Shown: positions 6,163 through 13,922 of the stretch, piece by piece | Layout: every line of letters begins with the position of its first letter | Numbering within the stretch: the first letter of the stretch is position 1 | IMG/VR virus record: IMGVR_UViG_3300035145_002110 | Span: 1 to 48,027 of that record | Origin: a virus | Reading direction: 5' to 3' (one strand) | Length of the DNA stretch: 48,027 bases | Program-made: the position numbers and the translations under genes | Notes under the pieces: model-generated | Database searches by the model: none | Told to the model about the DNA's origin: nothing | What the model saw: the letters and a program-made list of their open reading frames with translations, nothing else

Positions 6163-6761
6163 AGTTCTTCAATTGCCTTTTTTAATTGTTGTGCAAACTT
6201 GCTGTGACATTCTTCGCCTGGATGATGGTTGTCTAGCGCAAGAGGAGTTTCTTTTCGTAGTTGACACAAGTTAGGACCTTGTAATAAATTTGCACTGTTC
6301 CACTCTTCTTTGGTATAAAACTCATGCATTCCTGCAATAGTATGATAACTTACAATGCCTAATTTGTCTAGATGTAATTTTAAATGAGACATTCTCATGT
6401 TAAGATCAACGTTTAGATCATAATCTGTGTGTAAGTGTTTAAAAAATTGTGTAGACTGTGTATTGTTTTTCCAGATTCCTACTTGTTCTGTATCATACTT
6501 ATCATTGAAAACACACCATCTATCATAATGACTCCAACAAATTACCACTAAAGCATCGTCACTGTAATTTGTTTCAATCATGGTTTTCCAAATTTGTTTG
6601 TTGCTACCTCCCATGATTGATAGATTGTGAACTTGTGTTGCTCCTAACATGTCTCCTAGTGTTTGAGGCCATGCTAGTTTACTAGGATGATTATTAGCCG
6701 GATGGATATCTTTTAAAGATTGTCCGTATGTAAGACTGCATCCACCAGCATATAAAATCAT
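6159..6761 (-). CDS. SGNH/GDSL-type hydrolase
   Basis: 200 residues. Block I is GGCSLTYGQ (about 6-14), with the nucleophile Ser. Block II/III-like residues occur in NLSIMGGSNKQIW (about 46-58). The C-terminal DNHHPGEECH (about 177-186) offers the Asp and His of the triad. SGNH enzymes cleave esters, often acetyl groups on sugars. No signal peptide, so it acts in the cell or as part of the virion. The start is by ATGA overlap with the upstream 43-aa gene. A second member is at 8580-9374. Confidence 0.7.
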   Translation of the reverse strand: MILYAGGCSLTYGQSLKDIHPANNHPSKLAWPQTLGDMLGATQVHNLSIMGGSNKQIWKTMIETNYSDDALVVICWSHYDRWCVFNDKYDTEQVGIWKNNTQSTQFFKHLHTDYDLNVDLNMRMSHLKLHLDKLGIVSYHTIAGMHEFYTKEEWNSANLLQGPNLCQLRKETPLALDNHHPGEECHSKFAQQLKKAIEEL

Positions 6762-6889
6762 TGTTTTACTTTATTGAAATTGTTTATACTATACTCAAAC
6801 ATTTTAGCAGGTAAACTGCACAGCCAAATATACACGGGCCAAAAAATAATGTTTGCAATAATTACATCATACCATTCACTAATCATCAT
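6758..6889 (-). CDS. 43-aa single-span membrane protein
   Basis: Reads MMISEWYDVIIANIIFWPVY... with one hydrophobic segment (VIIANIIFWPVYIWLCSLPA) and a short Asn/Lys tail. The start overlaps the end of apt and the stop overlaps the SGNH gene by ATGA. The two possible ATGs are adjacent (6889 and 6886). Function unknown. Confidence 0.5.
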   Translation of the reverse strand: MMISEWYDVIIANIIFWPVYIWLCSLPAKMFEYSINNFNKVKQ

Positions 6890-7409
6890 ATACCGTTTCT
6901 AGTGCGCTAACAGGAAGAGTAAGTTGTTTGTCAATGGCTCTTCTTACATATACTAAATCAATTACAGTAACACCTCGTAGAACTTGCGCACCTGTTTGTT
7001 CTACTAGATCTCTTGTAGCTATAATACTACCGCCTGTAGCAACCAAATCATCAACAATAACACAACGATCTGTGTGACCTAATAGACCTGTTTGCAGTGT
7101 AAGAGTTGCACTACCATATTCAAGATCATAGCTTTGTTCTAATAGCTCTCCTGGATACTTAGCACCTTTCTTACGTACCATTACAAAAGGTAGGTTCAAT
7201 GCATATGCTACTGCCGCACCTAGTACAAATCCTCTGCTTTCAACTCCTACAATATGAGTAACATTGTCTTCGAGTTGTACTTTCTCTGCCAAAGCATCGA
7301 TTACTCGATTGTGCAGTGGTCCTGCAAATAGACTATTCAAGTCATAGAAATTAACTCCTGGTATTGGATAGTGCGGAATTGTTCTAATATAGTCAGTCCA
7401 CTTGTTCAT
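6879..7409 (-). CDS. apt: adenine phosphoribosyltransferase
   Basis: 176 residues, the normal size for APRT. It joins adenine to PRPP to make AMP. The family markers are IPGVNFYDLNSLF (about 17-29), VGVESRGFVLGAAVAYAL (about 55-72), RKKGAKYPGE (about 79-88), and the PRPP loop VIVDDLVATGGS (about 116-127). It lies between a short membrane-protein gene and tdk in a run of salvage genes. In a phage it would recycle adenine from degraded host nucleic acid. Whether the substrate is adenine strictly cannot be told from motifs alone. Confidence 0.85.
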   Translation of the reverse strand: MNKWTDYIRTIPHYPIPGVNFYDLNSLFAGPLHNRVIDALAEKVQLEDNVTHIVGVESRGFVLGAAVAYALNLPFVMVRKKGAKYPGELLEQSYDLEYGSATLTLQTGLLGHTDRCVIVDDLVATGGSIIATRDLVEQTGAQVLRGVTVIDLVYVRRAIDKQLTLPVSALETVYDD

Positions 7410-7560
7410 TGTATTCTGCCTCTTCCATCATGTAATCGTATTCGATAAACATCATATCAAGTTCCATACCTGTTAATGCAAGTTCACCCATCATCCATAC
7501 AATGAAAAGTAATCCTAATATGCATGCTTGTATTCCTAGTATAAATTTTATATATTTCAT
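7393..7560 (-). CDS. 55-aa membrane protein
   Basis: Reads MKYIKFILGIQACILGLLF..., one hydrophobic helix of about 25 residues followed by a Met- and Glu-rich tail (MELDMMFIEYDYMMEEAEY). The start overlaps the tdk stop by ATGA; the end overlaps apt by 17 nt. Function unknown. Confidence 0.55.
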   Translation of the reverse strand: MKYIKFILGIQACILGLLFIVWMMGELALTGMELDMMFIEYDYMMEEAEYNEQVD

Positions 7561-8111
7561 TTTGGCTCCCAATGTTCAAGACATCTTGGTTCGTACATGC
7601 CCATGCTACCTACTTGCACACGTTCGCCCGAGGCCTTGAGTCTATAAGTTTTAGTTGCTGGCTTGCCGCATATTGTGCAAACTGCAACAATTTTAGTTGC
7701 TGTTTCAGCAAGTCCCATTAGTTGACTGGTTGTTTCAAATGGTACCCCTCTGCTATCTTGATCTAGTCCACTGGCAATAACATTTACACCGTTGCGTAAC
7801 CATACTTCAACTCCAGCTAATGTTTGTTTGGTATCCATAAACTGTACTTCGTCCAAACAAACTGTATTGAAGTTGTAGGGCATGATGTTATAGTGTTCTT
7901 CAATATCATCAAACTCGGTGATACTGATACAAGGATAGCTCAGTTGGTTGTGTGTGACAATAGTATCTTCACTGTAGCGATTGTCTTTGGCAGGTTTGAT
8001 CACCAACACTTTTTTCTGCTGATGATCTAACCACAACACACGTTGTAGCAGTTTGCTGGTTTTACCAGCATACATCGGACCTGCAAATATTTCCAGTGTA
8101 CCTCTAGACAT
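7557..8111 (-). CDS. tdk: thymidine kinase
   Basis: 184 residues, typical of the bacterial/T4-type (type II) enzyme. It phosphorylates thymidine to dTMP for DNA synthesis. Walker A is GPMYAGKTSKL (about 11-21), the DEVQF box is at about 88-92, and a zinc site is formed by CTIC (about 147-150) and C...H near the C-terminus (CLEH). SGLDQDSRGVPF is the conserved lasso-proximal segment. The start overlaps the upstream 159-aa gene. It belongs to the salvage group with three phosphoribosyltransferases. Confidence 0.95.
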   Translation of the reverse strand: MSRGTLEIFAGPMYAGKTSKLLQRVLWLDHQQKKVLVIKPAKDNRYSEDTIVTHNQLSYPCISITEFDDIEEHYNIMPYNFNTVCLDEVQFMDTKQTLAGVEVWLRNGVNVIASGLDQDSRGVPFETTSQLMGLAETATKIVAVCTICGKPATKTYRLKASGERVQVGSMGMYEPRCLEHWEPK

Positions 8112-8583
8112 ATACTTCGTGATCCGATTCTACTGCTTCAATACCGCCATGTACTTGCCAGTTACAGCCCCAACTATCAAAACCTTTGTTTTCTAAAAAC
8201 TCGTAACGACTCATCCAGTCGTCACCTTCCATTTGTTCATCATATTCTTCGTTGAGGGCATCTTGCTCTTCTTCGGTAAAATGGCTACCGTAAAAAACAA
8301 AATCCTCTGCACAGCCATCAAACGTACTATCCATTTCACATGCTTCATAACTTTCAAAGTCCCAGATCTCAGGCTCTTCTTGTTCGCCTTCGATGTACAA
8401 ACAACTTTGTAGTTCTTCAGCTTCTTCTTCATTCATAACTTTGACAAAGAATGTTCCGTTACGCCACATGATTTCAGTATTCAGCATTTGACCAGTTTCT
8501 TCGTTTTTGAACTGTTCAATTTCAAACATGCTCTTTTTGAAATATGCACAAATCTCATATGTTTTACCAACTTCGATTTTCAT
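8104..8583 (-). CDS. acidic conserved hypothetical protein, 159 aa
   Basis: Strongly acidic with many Glu/Asp and aromatic residues. It begins MKIEVGKTYEICAYFKKS, a pattern like the start of small beta-barrel phage proteins, and later has FTEEEQDALNEEYDEQMEGDDW. No known domain is recognised. A clear ribosome site (AGGAGTT) precedes the ATG, and the start overlaps the SGNH gene upstream by ATGA. Confidence 0.6.
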   Translation of the reverse strand: MKIEVGKTYEICAYFKKSMFEIEQFKNEETGQMLNTEIMWRNGTFFVKVMNEEEAEELQSCLYIEGEQEEPEIWDFESYEACEMDSTFDGCAEDFVFYGSHFTEEEQDALNEEYDEQMEGDDWMSRYEFLENKGFDSWGCNWQVHGGIEAVESDHEVYV

Positions 8584-9374
8584 TTTACAACTCCTAGTTT
8601 CTCTTGTATAAGTGAATAGTTTCTCTTAGCAAATTCTAAATTAGATAAACGACCATAGTGTTGATCGTCGTAAGCCCAGTCTAACACAGGCATAACACGT
8701 CGATTTCCATATCTCTGATACCAAATATCATAACGATCACACAACCATTCTACTTCTTCTAAACCTTTGTCGCCCCATCCCCACCAATTGAACACACAAG
8801 GAATACCCATGTGTTTGGTCATTGAAAAGACACCTTGCAATAATTGAATGTTGTGGATATTGTGTGTGTCATTCATTGCTCCAAGATATAAGTCTCTCCA
8901 TTTAAAAGTTTTTCTTGGTATGTTTGTTTCCCATTCATTTAGATGAGGGTCATGTTGATAGATAATTCCTATTGTATCATCATTTCTATAAAACTCTAGT
9001 CTACTGGCAGTAGGAGCGTACCATACAATTAAATCAATGTCAAAATTTTCCAATGCCCATATAGCGTTTGTACAACACATTCCTACACTGGCACCAGGTG
9101 TTCCGACATTAATTAAATTATATCCTAATTTTTTAGCTAAAATGTCTGCCCATGTATCTTCTCTGTATAATGCTTGTCCAAATGTAAAACTACATCCTAC
9201 AGTTAGTAATGTTTTGTCTCCTTGACAATCGTGTACCCGTAGACCATGTTGATCCATTTCGTACATTTCATTTTTAAATTCTGGATGGCAATGAACTCTA
9301 GGAATTTGCCTAGTATTTCCTAACATAGCCCAGGCGTCTTTAGGATGCCATATAGATTTATCAATCGTCTTCAT
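8580..9374 (-). CDS. SGNH/GDSL-type hydrolase, second copy
   Basis: 264 residues. TVGCSFTFGQ (about 57-66) is block I with the nucleophile Ser. NVGTPGASVG (about 84-93) is the block II-like Gly region. LIVWYAP precedes the middle, and DDQHYG (about 239-244) can supply the catalytic Asp/His near the C-terminus. It is only distantly similar to the protein at 6159-6761, so it is not a recent duplicate. Intracellular or virion-bound esterase is the general prediction; the substrate is unknown. Confidence 0.65.
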   Translation of the reverse strand: MKTIDKSIWHPKDAWAMLGNTRQIPRVHCHPEFKNEMYEMDQHGLRVHDCQGDKTLLTVGCSFTFGQALYREDTWADILAKKLGYNLINVGTPGASVGMCCTNAIWALENFDIDLIVWYAPTASRLEFYRNDDTIGIIYQHDPHLNEWETNIPRKTFKWRDLYLGAMNDTHNIHNIQLLQGVFSMTKHMGIPCVFNWWGWGDKGLEEVEWLCDRYDIWYQRYGNRRVMPVLDWAYDDQHYGRLSNLEFAKRNYSLIQEKLGVVK

Positions 9375-9600
9375 AGTAAGTGTCTTCTAATTGCATCAAG
9401 ATATTACTAAAACCAATTTGCATAACACTGTATTCATTTAATTCGTCTCTAAATGCTTGGATCTCTGCGGCTTGTTCTAAAGTTAGTTGATCAATATCTT
9501 CTACGCCATAAAACTCGCAAACATATTCGTATACAGCATCACTTACTTCACGTTCGATGTTTTCTTCCCATTTGTGAATACGATTCCATTCAAAGGACAT
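9361..9600 (-). CDS. 79-aa hypothetical protein
   Basis: From the ATG at 9600 the product begins MSFEWNRIHKWEENIEREV and is a mostly helical, acidic protein with no membrane segment. A longer frame from 9627 exists but starts inside the upstream 54-aa gene. The end overlaps the SGNH gene by 14 nt. No family recognised. Confidence 0.55.
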   Translation of the reverse strand: MSFEWNRIHKWEENIEREVSDAVYEYVCEFYGVEDIDQLTLEQAAEIQAFRDELNEYSVMQIGFSNILMQLEDTYYEDD

Positions 9601-9601
9601 G

Positions 9602-9766
9602 TTAAGACTTCTCCACTTTCTTGCCACGCTTACCTGCTTTAAAAGTATAAACTATATCGTCAGGATCAGTTTTTAGTTCTGATTCACATTGCGTAATTTT
9701 ATTACCTTTTTCCAACCATTCGTCGATTAGTCGTTGATCTTCGTCTGTTGTTATTGATCTAACCAT
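9602..9766 (-). CDS. 54-aa hypothetical protein
   Basis: Reads MVRSITTDEDQRLIDEWLEK..., a short charged protein ending with a basic tail (KAGKRGKKVEKS). The start overlaps the end of the phosphoribosyltransferase by 8 nt; the stop is one base before the next ATG. Function unknown. Confidence 0.55.
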   Translation of the reverse strand: MVRSITTDEDQRLIDEWLEKGNKITQCESELKTDPDDIVYTFKAGKRGKKVEKS

Positions 9767-10295
9767 AAGTTCCTACATCCTCCCAAGGATAAACTAACCA
9801 AACATCTTCTTCAGCTTTGTTAACTTCATGACAAGTGTATGCACAATGTTCTGTGAATTCACTGGCTAGATTGTCTGTTAGTGTTGCAAATCGTACATTT
9901 TCATTCCACACATCATTCCAACCTTCGTGCCCAGGCAAACAAATTGCTTGCCAATCATTCATAATCCAATTGAATGTTGCACCTGTGTCGTTGATGTCGT
10001 CTACAATAAGAATATTTTTGCGCATTTTAGGTTTGCATTTGCCATCGTCATAACCAAAAGCATCTTCTGCCATCCAGCAGTTACTTTCGCTTTCTCTGTT
10101 GTCATCACGCAGGCTTACTTTGAGAGCTTCGCAACGAATACCAGTCATGTTACTAATAATAGTTGCAGGAACATTACCACCTCGTGTAATGCCCACAATG
10201 TAATCAGGCTTCCAACCATCTGAATACATTTGATTGACAATACTGACGCACATTTTTTCTACGTCTTGCCAACTATATCTATGTTTTTTAATCAT
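9759..10295 (-). CDS. purine-type phosphoribosyltransferase
   Basis: 178 residues. PDYIVGITRGGNVPATIISN (about 30-49) is the PPi loop region, and NILIVDDINDTGATF (about 94-108) is the PRPP loop. The layout resembles xanthine/hypoxanthine-guanine PRTases (Gpt-like), although it carries an extra acidic and aromatic C-terminal part (EEDVWLVYPWED). The DNVWxxYPWE ending occurs in bacterial Gpt-like and phage PRTases. It starts by overlap with the upstream 86-aa gene. Third PRTase of the region. Confidence 0.75.
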   Translation of the reverse strand: MIKKHRYSWQDVEKMCVSIVNQMYSDGWKPDYIVGITRGGNVPATIISNMTGIRCEALKVSLRDDNRESESNCWMAEDAFGYDDGKCKPKMRKNILIVDDINDTGATFNWIMNDWQAICLPGHEGWNDVWNENVRFATLTDNLASEFTEHCAYTCHEVNKAEEDVWLVYPWEDVGTYG

Positions 10296-10548
10296 TGTTC
10301 GTCATCTTATCTGCTATAAGGATTCCTCTGTACAACTCATTGTATGCGTCATACGCTTCTTTGAGCTCAGGATACTTGTCTTGTAACTTCTGATCTCTTG
10401 GTAATAGTAACATATGTTGGTGTAGATTGTCAAGTTCATTTAAGATATTTCTGCTTTTAACATACAGTTCTTTGTTTATGTATATACTATTACCATCTGT
10501 GGTAATGCTGCCAGCAGTATTAGTATCAAAGTCTGATTTATATGTCAT
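10288..10548 (-). CDS. 86-aa hypothetical protein
   Basis: Begins MTYKSDFDTNTAGSITTDG and continues as a helical protein (NILNELDNLHQHMLLLPRDQ). I chose the ATG at 10548 because it makes an ATGA overlap with the preceding gene. No domain recognised. The first 20 residues look like a short beta segment common at the start of small phage proteins. Confidence 0.55.
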   Translation of the reverse strand: MTYKSDFDTNTAGSITTDGNSIYINKELYVKSRNILNELDNLHQHMLLLPRDQKLQDKYPELKEAYDAYNELYRGILIADKMTNND

Positions 10549-11564
10549 TGTTCCCATTTCTTGTATCTATGTGCTTTGAAGCAACTATTTTGTGCTCCAG
10601 TAATAAACTCATTGAGTGGACTAGGATATTCTTCAAACCAAGGAATAACATATTCCCATACAGTTTCTCCCTTAGGTGTAACTTCAAACAGTCTGCCAAA
10701 TGCGCTTTCACAAATAAACGTGTTGCCATTCCACAAACGCTGTACACTGCCCATGTACGGACTAAAGAAAGCAGGAGGCATATCATCCATGTATTGCCAA
10801 ATTTGTTCTCCTGTTGCAATATCAAATTCTACAATTCTACTGTGATGTACACTAGGCGGACGTATATTACCGTTACAAAAAGCAATTAATGTTCCTTGCA
10901 ATGTAACAACAGGGCAATGCTGTTGTGCTACATCGGGCCAAAGTTTTTTCCAAACAACTTGTTTAGTATCTCTGTCAACTCCAATAATACCGCTGGTGTT
11001 ACGCAAGCTCATATAAATTGTTTTGCCACTGTAGCACACACCGTTGATCATGGGCCAATGATTATCTGGCATGCCTGTGTGACAAGGAAACTCTTCTTCT
11101 GTGATATGTTCCCATGCACACCATTCCCAAACTGTTTCACCTTTTCTATTGACCATACGCACAATATCACTGTAACGACCATCTTTGTATTCTGTGGCAG
11201 CTACATACAACAAACCGTTGTCTAGCCATTGTGCATCGTGATGTGCATAAGGATCTTCGTATTCCCAAACAATATTGCTTTTACGATCTGCTTCCATAAA
11301 GTGTCCGCCATGCCAAATATCCCAAGGCGGATAAAGATCAACACTGGTGTTATGACTACCGTTATAACCTAAGTTGCCGTTTTCTAACAGTACTGCATCT
11401 CTTCCAGGACGCACAGGCATATTCCATTCATGTACTACTTCTCCTCCGTCGTCGATAAGAGGTATACGACCTCCGCCAGTTTGCGGAGCAAACAGTGTGT
11501 AACCACCTGCTGTTTTGTTATCCCAATGTGTAAGTCCTAGCTTTCTACGAGCTACTGTTGTCAT
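10545..11564 (-). CDS. arylsulfotransferase (ASST)-like beta-propeller protein
   Basis: 339 residues from the ATG at 11564, which has GGAGA upstream. Repeated strands such as DDGGEVVHEW, NIVWEYEDPYAHHDAQW, GETVWEWCAWE and TGEQIWQYMD, each ending with W near a turn, are blades of a propeller as in the arylsulfotransferase family. HHDAQWLDNGLLYV is a conserved His-containing blade. ASST moves sulfate between phenols in the periplasm of bacteria. Here no signal peptide is seen, so location and activity are open. It follows a 2-oxoglutarate oxygenase and an ABC importer and may process the same compound. It could instead be a structural propeller. Confidence 0.65.
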   Translation of the reverse strand: MTTVARRKLGLTHWDNKTAGGYTLFAPQTGGGRIPLIDDGGEVVHEWNMPVRPGRDAVLLENGNLGYNGSHNTSVDLYPPWDIWHGGHFMEADRKSNIVWEYEDPYAHHDAQWLDNGLLYVAATEYKDGRYSDIVRMVNRKGETVWEWCAWEHITEEEFPCHTGMPDNHWPMINGVCYSGKTIYMSLRNTSGIIGVDRDTKQVVWKKLWPDVAQQHCPVVTLQGTLIAFCNGNIRPPSVHHSRIVEFDIATGEQIWQYMDDMPPAFFSPYMGSVQRLWNGNTFICESAFGRLFEVTPKGETVWEYVIPWFEEYPSPLNEFITGAQNSCFKAHRYKKWEQ

Positions 11565-12441
11565 TTTTTTGTATCTCCAGGTTTTTATTTTTGCCAAACT
11601 TCATCTTTAAATGTTCTCCTGAAGTTGTGCCATCTACTTCTGTTTCATAATTAGGTGCATGAAAGTACACAATACTCATACGCCTTGATTCACTGCCTAC
11701 AGGAGGATTAGTGACTCTATGTAATGTACTACGCCATTCTGGATTCCAACGTGGCATGAGGTCTCCTAAGTTTACAATAAAGGTGTAAGGCAATGGCTTT
11801 ACATCATGCCATTGTTCATCTAATCCCATTACTTGTAGTCCGCCTGGTTTGTCTTCTGTTAACAAAAGTGTAAGGCTTCCAAAGTCTGTGTGCATGCCTG
11901 CTCTGATACCTTCAGGTGAGACGTCTTGCTTTGGATAGTTGTGTACAATTAAATTACTAATAGGTTTATCACTGCGCAAAGGACAGTGCATAAGATCCAA
12001 CAAACGCTGTGATAAGTTAACACACATTTTATCGTATTCTTGATACACTGCTTTCATATCTTCGTTGGGCCAAATGTTCGGATAGAAGAAACCTTTTGCT
12101 CCTTCTGTTTCGTAATACGGATCACCAGGTACACCTTCTTGACCCATGCTGAACGTTTCTTTTTCATCTGGTTTAGCATCTTCGATGCCTAGTGTTTTTG
12201 CAAGTGCTTTGGCTCTTACTTTGTAGTAGCCTCTGCCATGCTCCATGTTTTGAAACTGTTCTTTGTGTTCCGGTGGTTGATCAAAAAATGTTTTGTTTAC
12301 ACTAAACATTCTATCAATAAGTTCTTCACTAATACCGTGTCCGCTTACAACGATAAATCCCCACTTCTTGCATGCTTCGTCTATTTCTTTATGTACAATA
12401 TCAGCATCTCTACTAATATCAATTACTGGTACTCCGTCCAT
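11545..12441 (-). CDS. 2-oxoglutarate/Fe(II) oxygenase, isopenicillin N synthase-like
   Basis: 298 residues. The N-terminus (VPVIDISRDA...ACKKWGFIVVSGHGI) is the DIOX_N-type domain of isopenicillin N synthase-like enzymes. The iron triad is HTDFGS (about 183-188) and the His in STLHRV (about 238-243), and the 2OG-binding RRMSIVYF follows at about 254-261. These enzymes hydroxylate, desaturate or cyclise small molecules. The ATG follows directly after the stop of the ABC permease, so expression is coupled to import. The order binding protein, ATPase, permease, 2OG oxygenase matches tauABCD, although TauD belongs to another branch of oxygenases. Substrate unknown. Confidence 0.8.
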   Translation of the reverse strand: MDGVPVIDISRDADIVHKEIDEACKKWGFIVVSGHGISEELIDRMFSVNKTFFDQPPEHKEQFQNMEHGRGYYKVRAKALAKTLGIEDAKPDEKETFSMGQEGVPGDPYYETEGAKGFFYPNIWPNEDMKAVYQEYDKMCVNLSQRLLDLMHCPLRSDKPISNLIVHNYPKQDVSPEGIRAGMHTDFGSLTLLLTEDKPGGLQVMGLDEQWHDVKPLPYTFIVNLGDLMPRWNPEWRSTLHRVTNPPVGSESRRMSIVYFHAPNYETEVDGTTSGEHLKMKFGKNKNLEIQKNDNSSS

Positions 12442-13215
12442 TTAACTTCCCTTCATTTCTGACTCGTGCCACTTGCGCATCAAGTACCAACCTATAGTTG
12501 ATACGGTTATAAAAAATGCAAAGCCCAACATTGTTGCTGTTAGAATAAGTGCCATTACTAACGCTGTTTCTAAGTTTGCTTGTGCATAGATAATTTGTAC
12601 ACCCAGTCCGCCTGCCATGCTACCACTACCAATAATAAACTCTCCCACAATAGCACCAATAACACTAAGTCCTGCACTAATTTTAAGTCCTGCTATAATA
12701 TTAGGTATTGCGGCTGGAAAACGTAGTTTAACAAATGTAGTAAATTTGTTGGTGTTGTGATAGTTAAACATTTCTACTAGGGTTGTGTTTGTACTTTTTA
12801 GTCCTAACAGTGTATTATTAATAATAGGAAACAATGCAATGATAACACTAATAATTATAATACTGTTGATTTCAAATCCAAACCAAAGTACAATTAGTGG
12901 TGCGACTGCGACAACTGGTACTGTTTGTAGTAATATCGCATATGGATACAAACTGCGTTCTAATATTTTACTCAAGCTCATTATAGTTGCTACTGCGATT
13001 CCTAGTACGGCAGCGATGATATAACCTGTAAATGCGGCTGTAAATGTGATGCGCAAACCTGTCATAATAATGTCAAAATCAGCTAACCATTGTTGTGCTA
13101 CTGCACCTGGAGTTGGTAACAAAAACGCCATATCGTACATCATTGCTCCTAAATGCCAACCTCCAAGAAACAGTACAAGTATTAACACAGGTGGTATAAT
13201 TTTTTTTACTTCCAT
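12442..13215 (-). CDS. ABC transporter permease (SsuC/TauC/ThiX type)
   Basis: 257 residues with about six membrane spans (for example IPPVLILVLFLGGWHLGAMM at the N-terminus and a final TMLGFAFFITVSTIGWYLM). The EAA-type coupling loop is seen around LVEMFNYHNT...LRFPAAIPNIIAGLK, with RFPAAIPNI a standard permease signature. It forms the inner-membrane channel of the importer encoded with the ATPase (10-nt overlap) and the periplasmic binding protein. The family moves sulfonates, taurine or thiamine pyrimidine precursors in bacteria. Confidence 0.9.
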   Translation of the reverse strand: MEVKKIIPPVLILVLFLGGWHLGAMMYDMAFLLPTPGAVAQQWLADFDIIMTGLRITFTAAFTGYIIAAVLGIAVATIMSLSKILERSLYPYAILLQTVPVVAVAPLIVLWFGFEINSIIIISVIIALFPIINNTLLGLKSTNTTLVEMFNYHNTNKFTTFVKLRFPAAIPNIIAGLKISAGLSVIGAIVGEFIIGSGSMAGGLGVQIIYAQANLETALVMALILTATMLGFAFFITVSTIGWYLMRKWHESEMKGS

Positions 13216-13910
13216 GTTCTCAACTTTCCTGCTATTTCATTTACCAGTTTGCTGAACTTGGGTTGTGTTCTAATATCTGGCGTTCTTTGTTTAAATGGTA
13301 TGTCTATAATGTCTGTAATTTTTCCAGGTCGCGGACTCATAACAACAACTCTGTTGCTGAGATAAACTGCTTCAGCAATATTGTGTGTTACAAGTATACT
13401 AGTGAACTTGTCACGCTTCCACATTTCATGTAATTCTTCTTGCAGGACTTCTCTGGTTAGTTCGTCAACTGCACTTAGTGGCTCATCTAGCAATATGTAT
13501 TCTGGATCCAATACCAAACTACGTGCTAGGCTTAACCTCATTTTCATACCGCCACTTAACTGATGAGGATAACTGTTTTCAAAGCCGTCAAGTCCTACTT
13601 GCTTTAGTGCAACAGCGGCTTTGGCTTTTTTGTTAGGAACATTTTCCAGTTCCATTAATAATTCTACGTTTCCTTGTACAGTGCGCCATGGTAGCAATGC
13701 ACTGTCTTGAAACACAAAAGCACCCTTGCTAGGTTTGTTTACCTTGCCGGGTGAATCAACTAAGTCTGCAATGATTCTGAGTAGAGTAGATTTGCCACAG
13801 CCTGAAGGTCCAACAATACTGATGAACTCGCCTGTGGCAATATCTAAGTTTACCTCAGCTAGTGCTTGAACTTCGTCGAAGTGTTTTGTTACTTCACTTA
13901 CTTCAATCAT
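13206..13910 (-). CDS. ABC transporter ATPase (SsuB/TauB/ThiZ type)
   Basis: 234 residues. Walker A is GPSGCGKST (about 34-42), the Q loop is VFQDSALLPW (about 67-76), the ABC signature is LSGGMKMRLSLARSL (about 118-132), Walker B with catalytic Glu is YILLDEP (about 138-144), and the switch His is in LVTHNIAEA (about 173-181). All catalytic residues are intact. It energises the permease next to it. The Q-loop form LLPW is typical of the nitrate/sulfonate/taurine subfamily. Confidence 0.95.
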   Translation of the reverse strand: MIEVSEVTKHFDEVQALAEVNLDIATGEFISIVGPSGCGKSTLLRIIADLVDSPGKVNKPSKGAFVFQDSALLPWRTVQGNVELLMELENVPNKKAKAAVALKQVGLDGFENSYPHQLSGGMKMRLSLARSLVLDPEYILLDEPLSAVDELTREVLQEELHEMWKRDKFTSILVTHNIAEAVYLSNRVVVMSPRPGKITDIIDIPFKQRTPDIRTQPKFSKLVNEIAGKLRTWK

Positions 13911-13922
13911 AGCTGATACTTA

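Noticed and set aside
10538-10825. Minus-strand 95-codon frame inside the ASST-like gene
   Set aside because: Fully covered by the ASST-like gene in another frame and without motifs.
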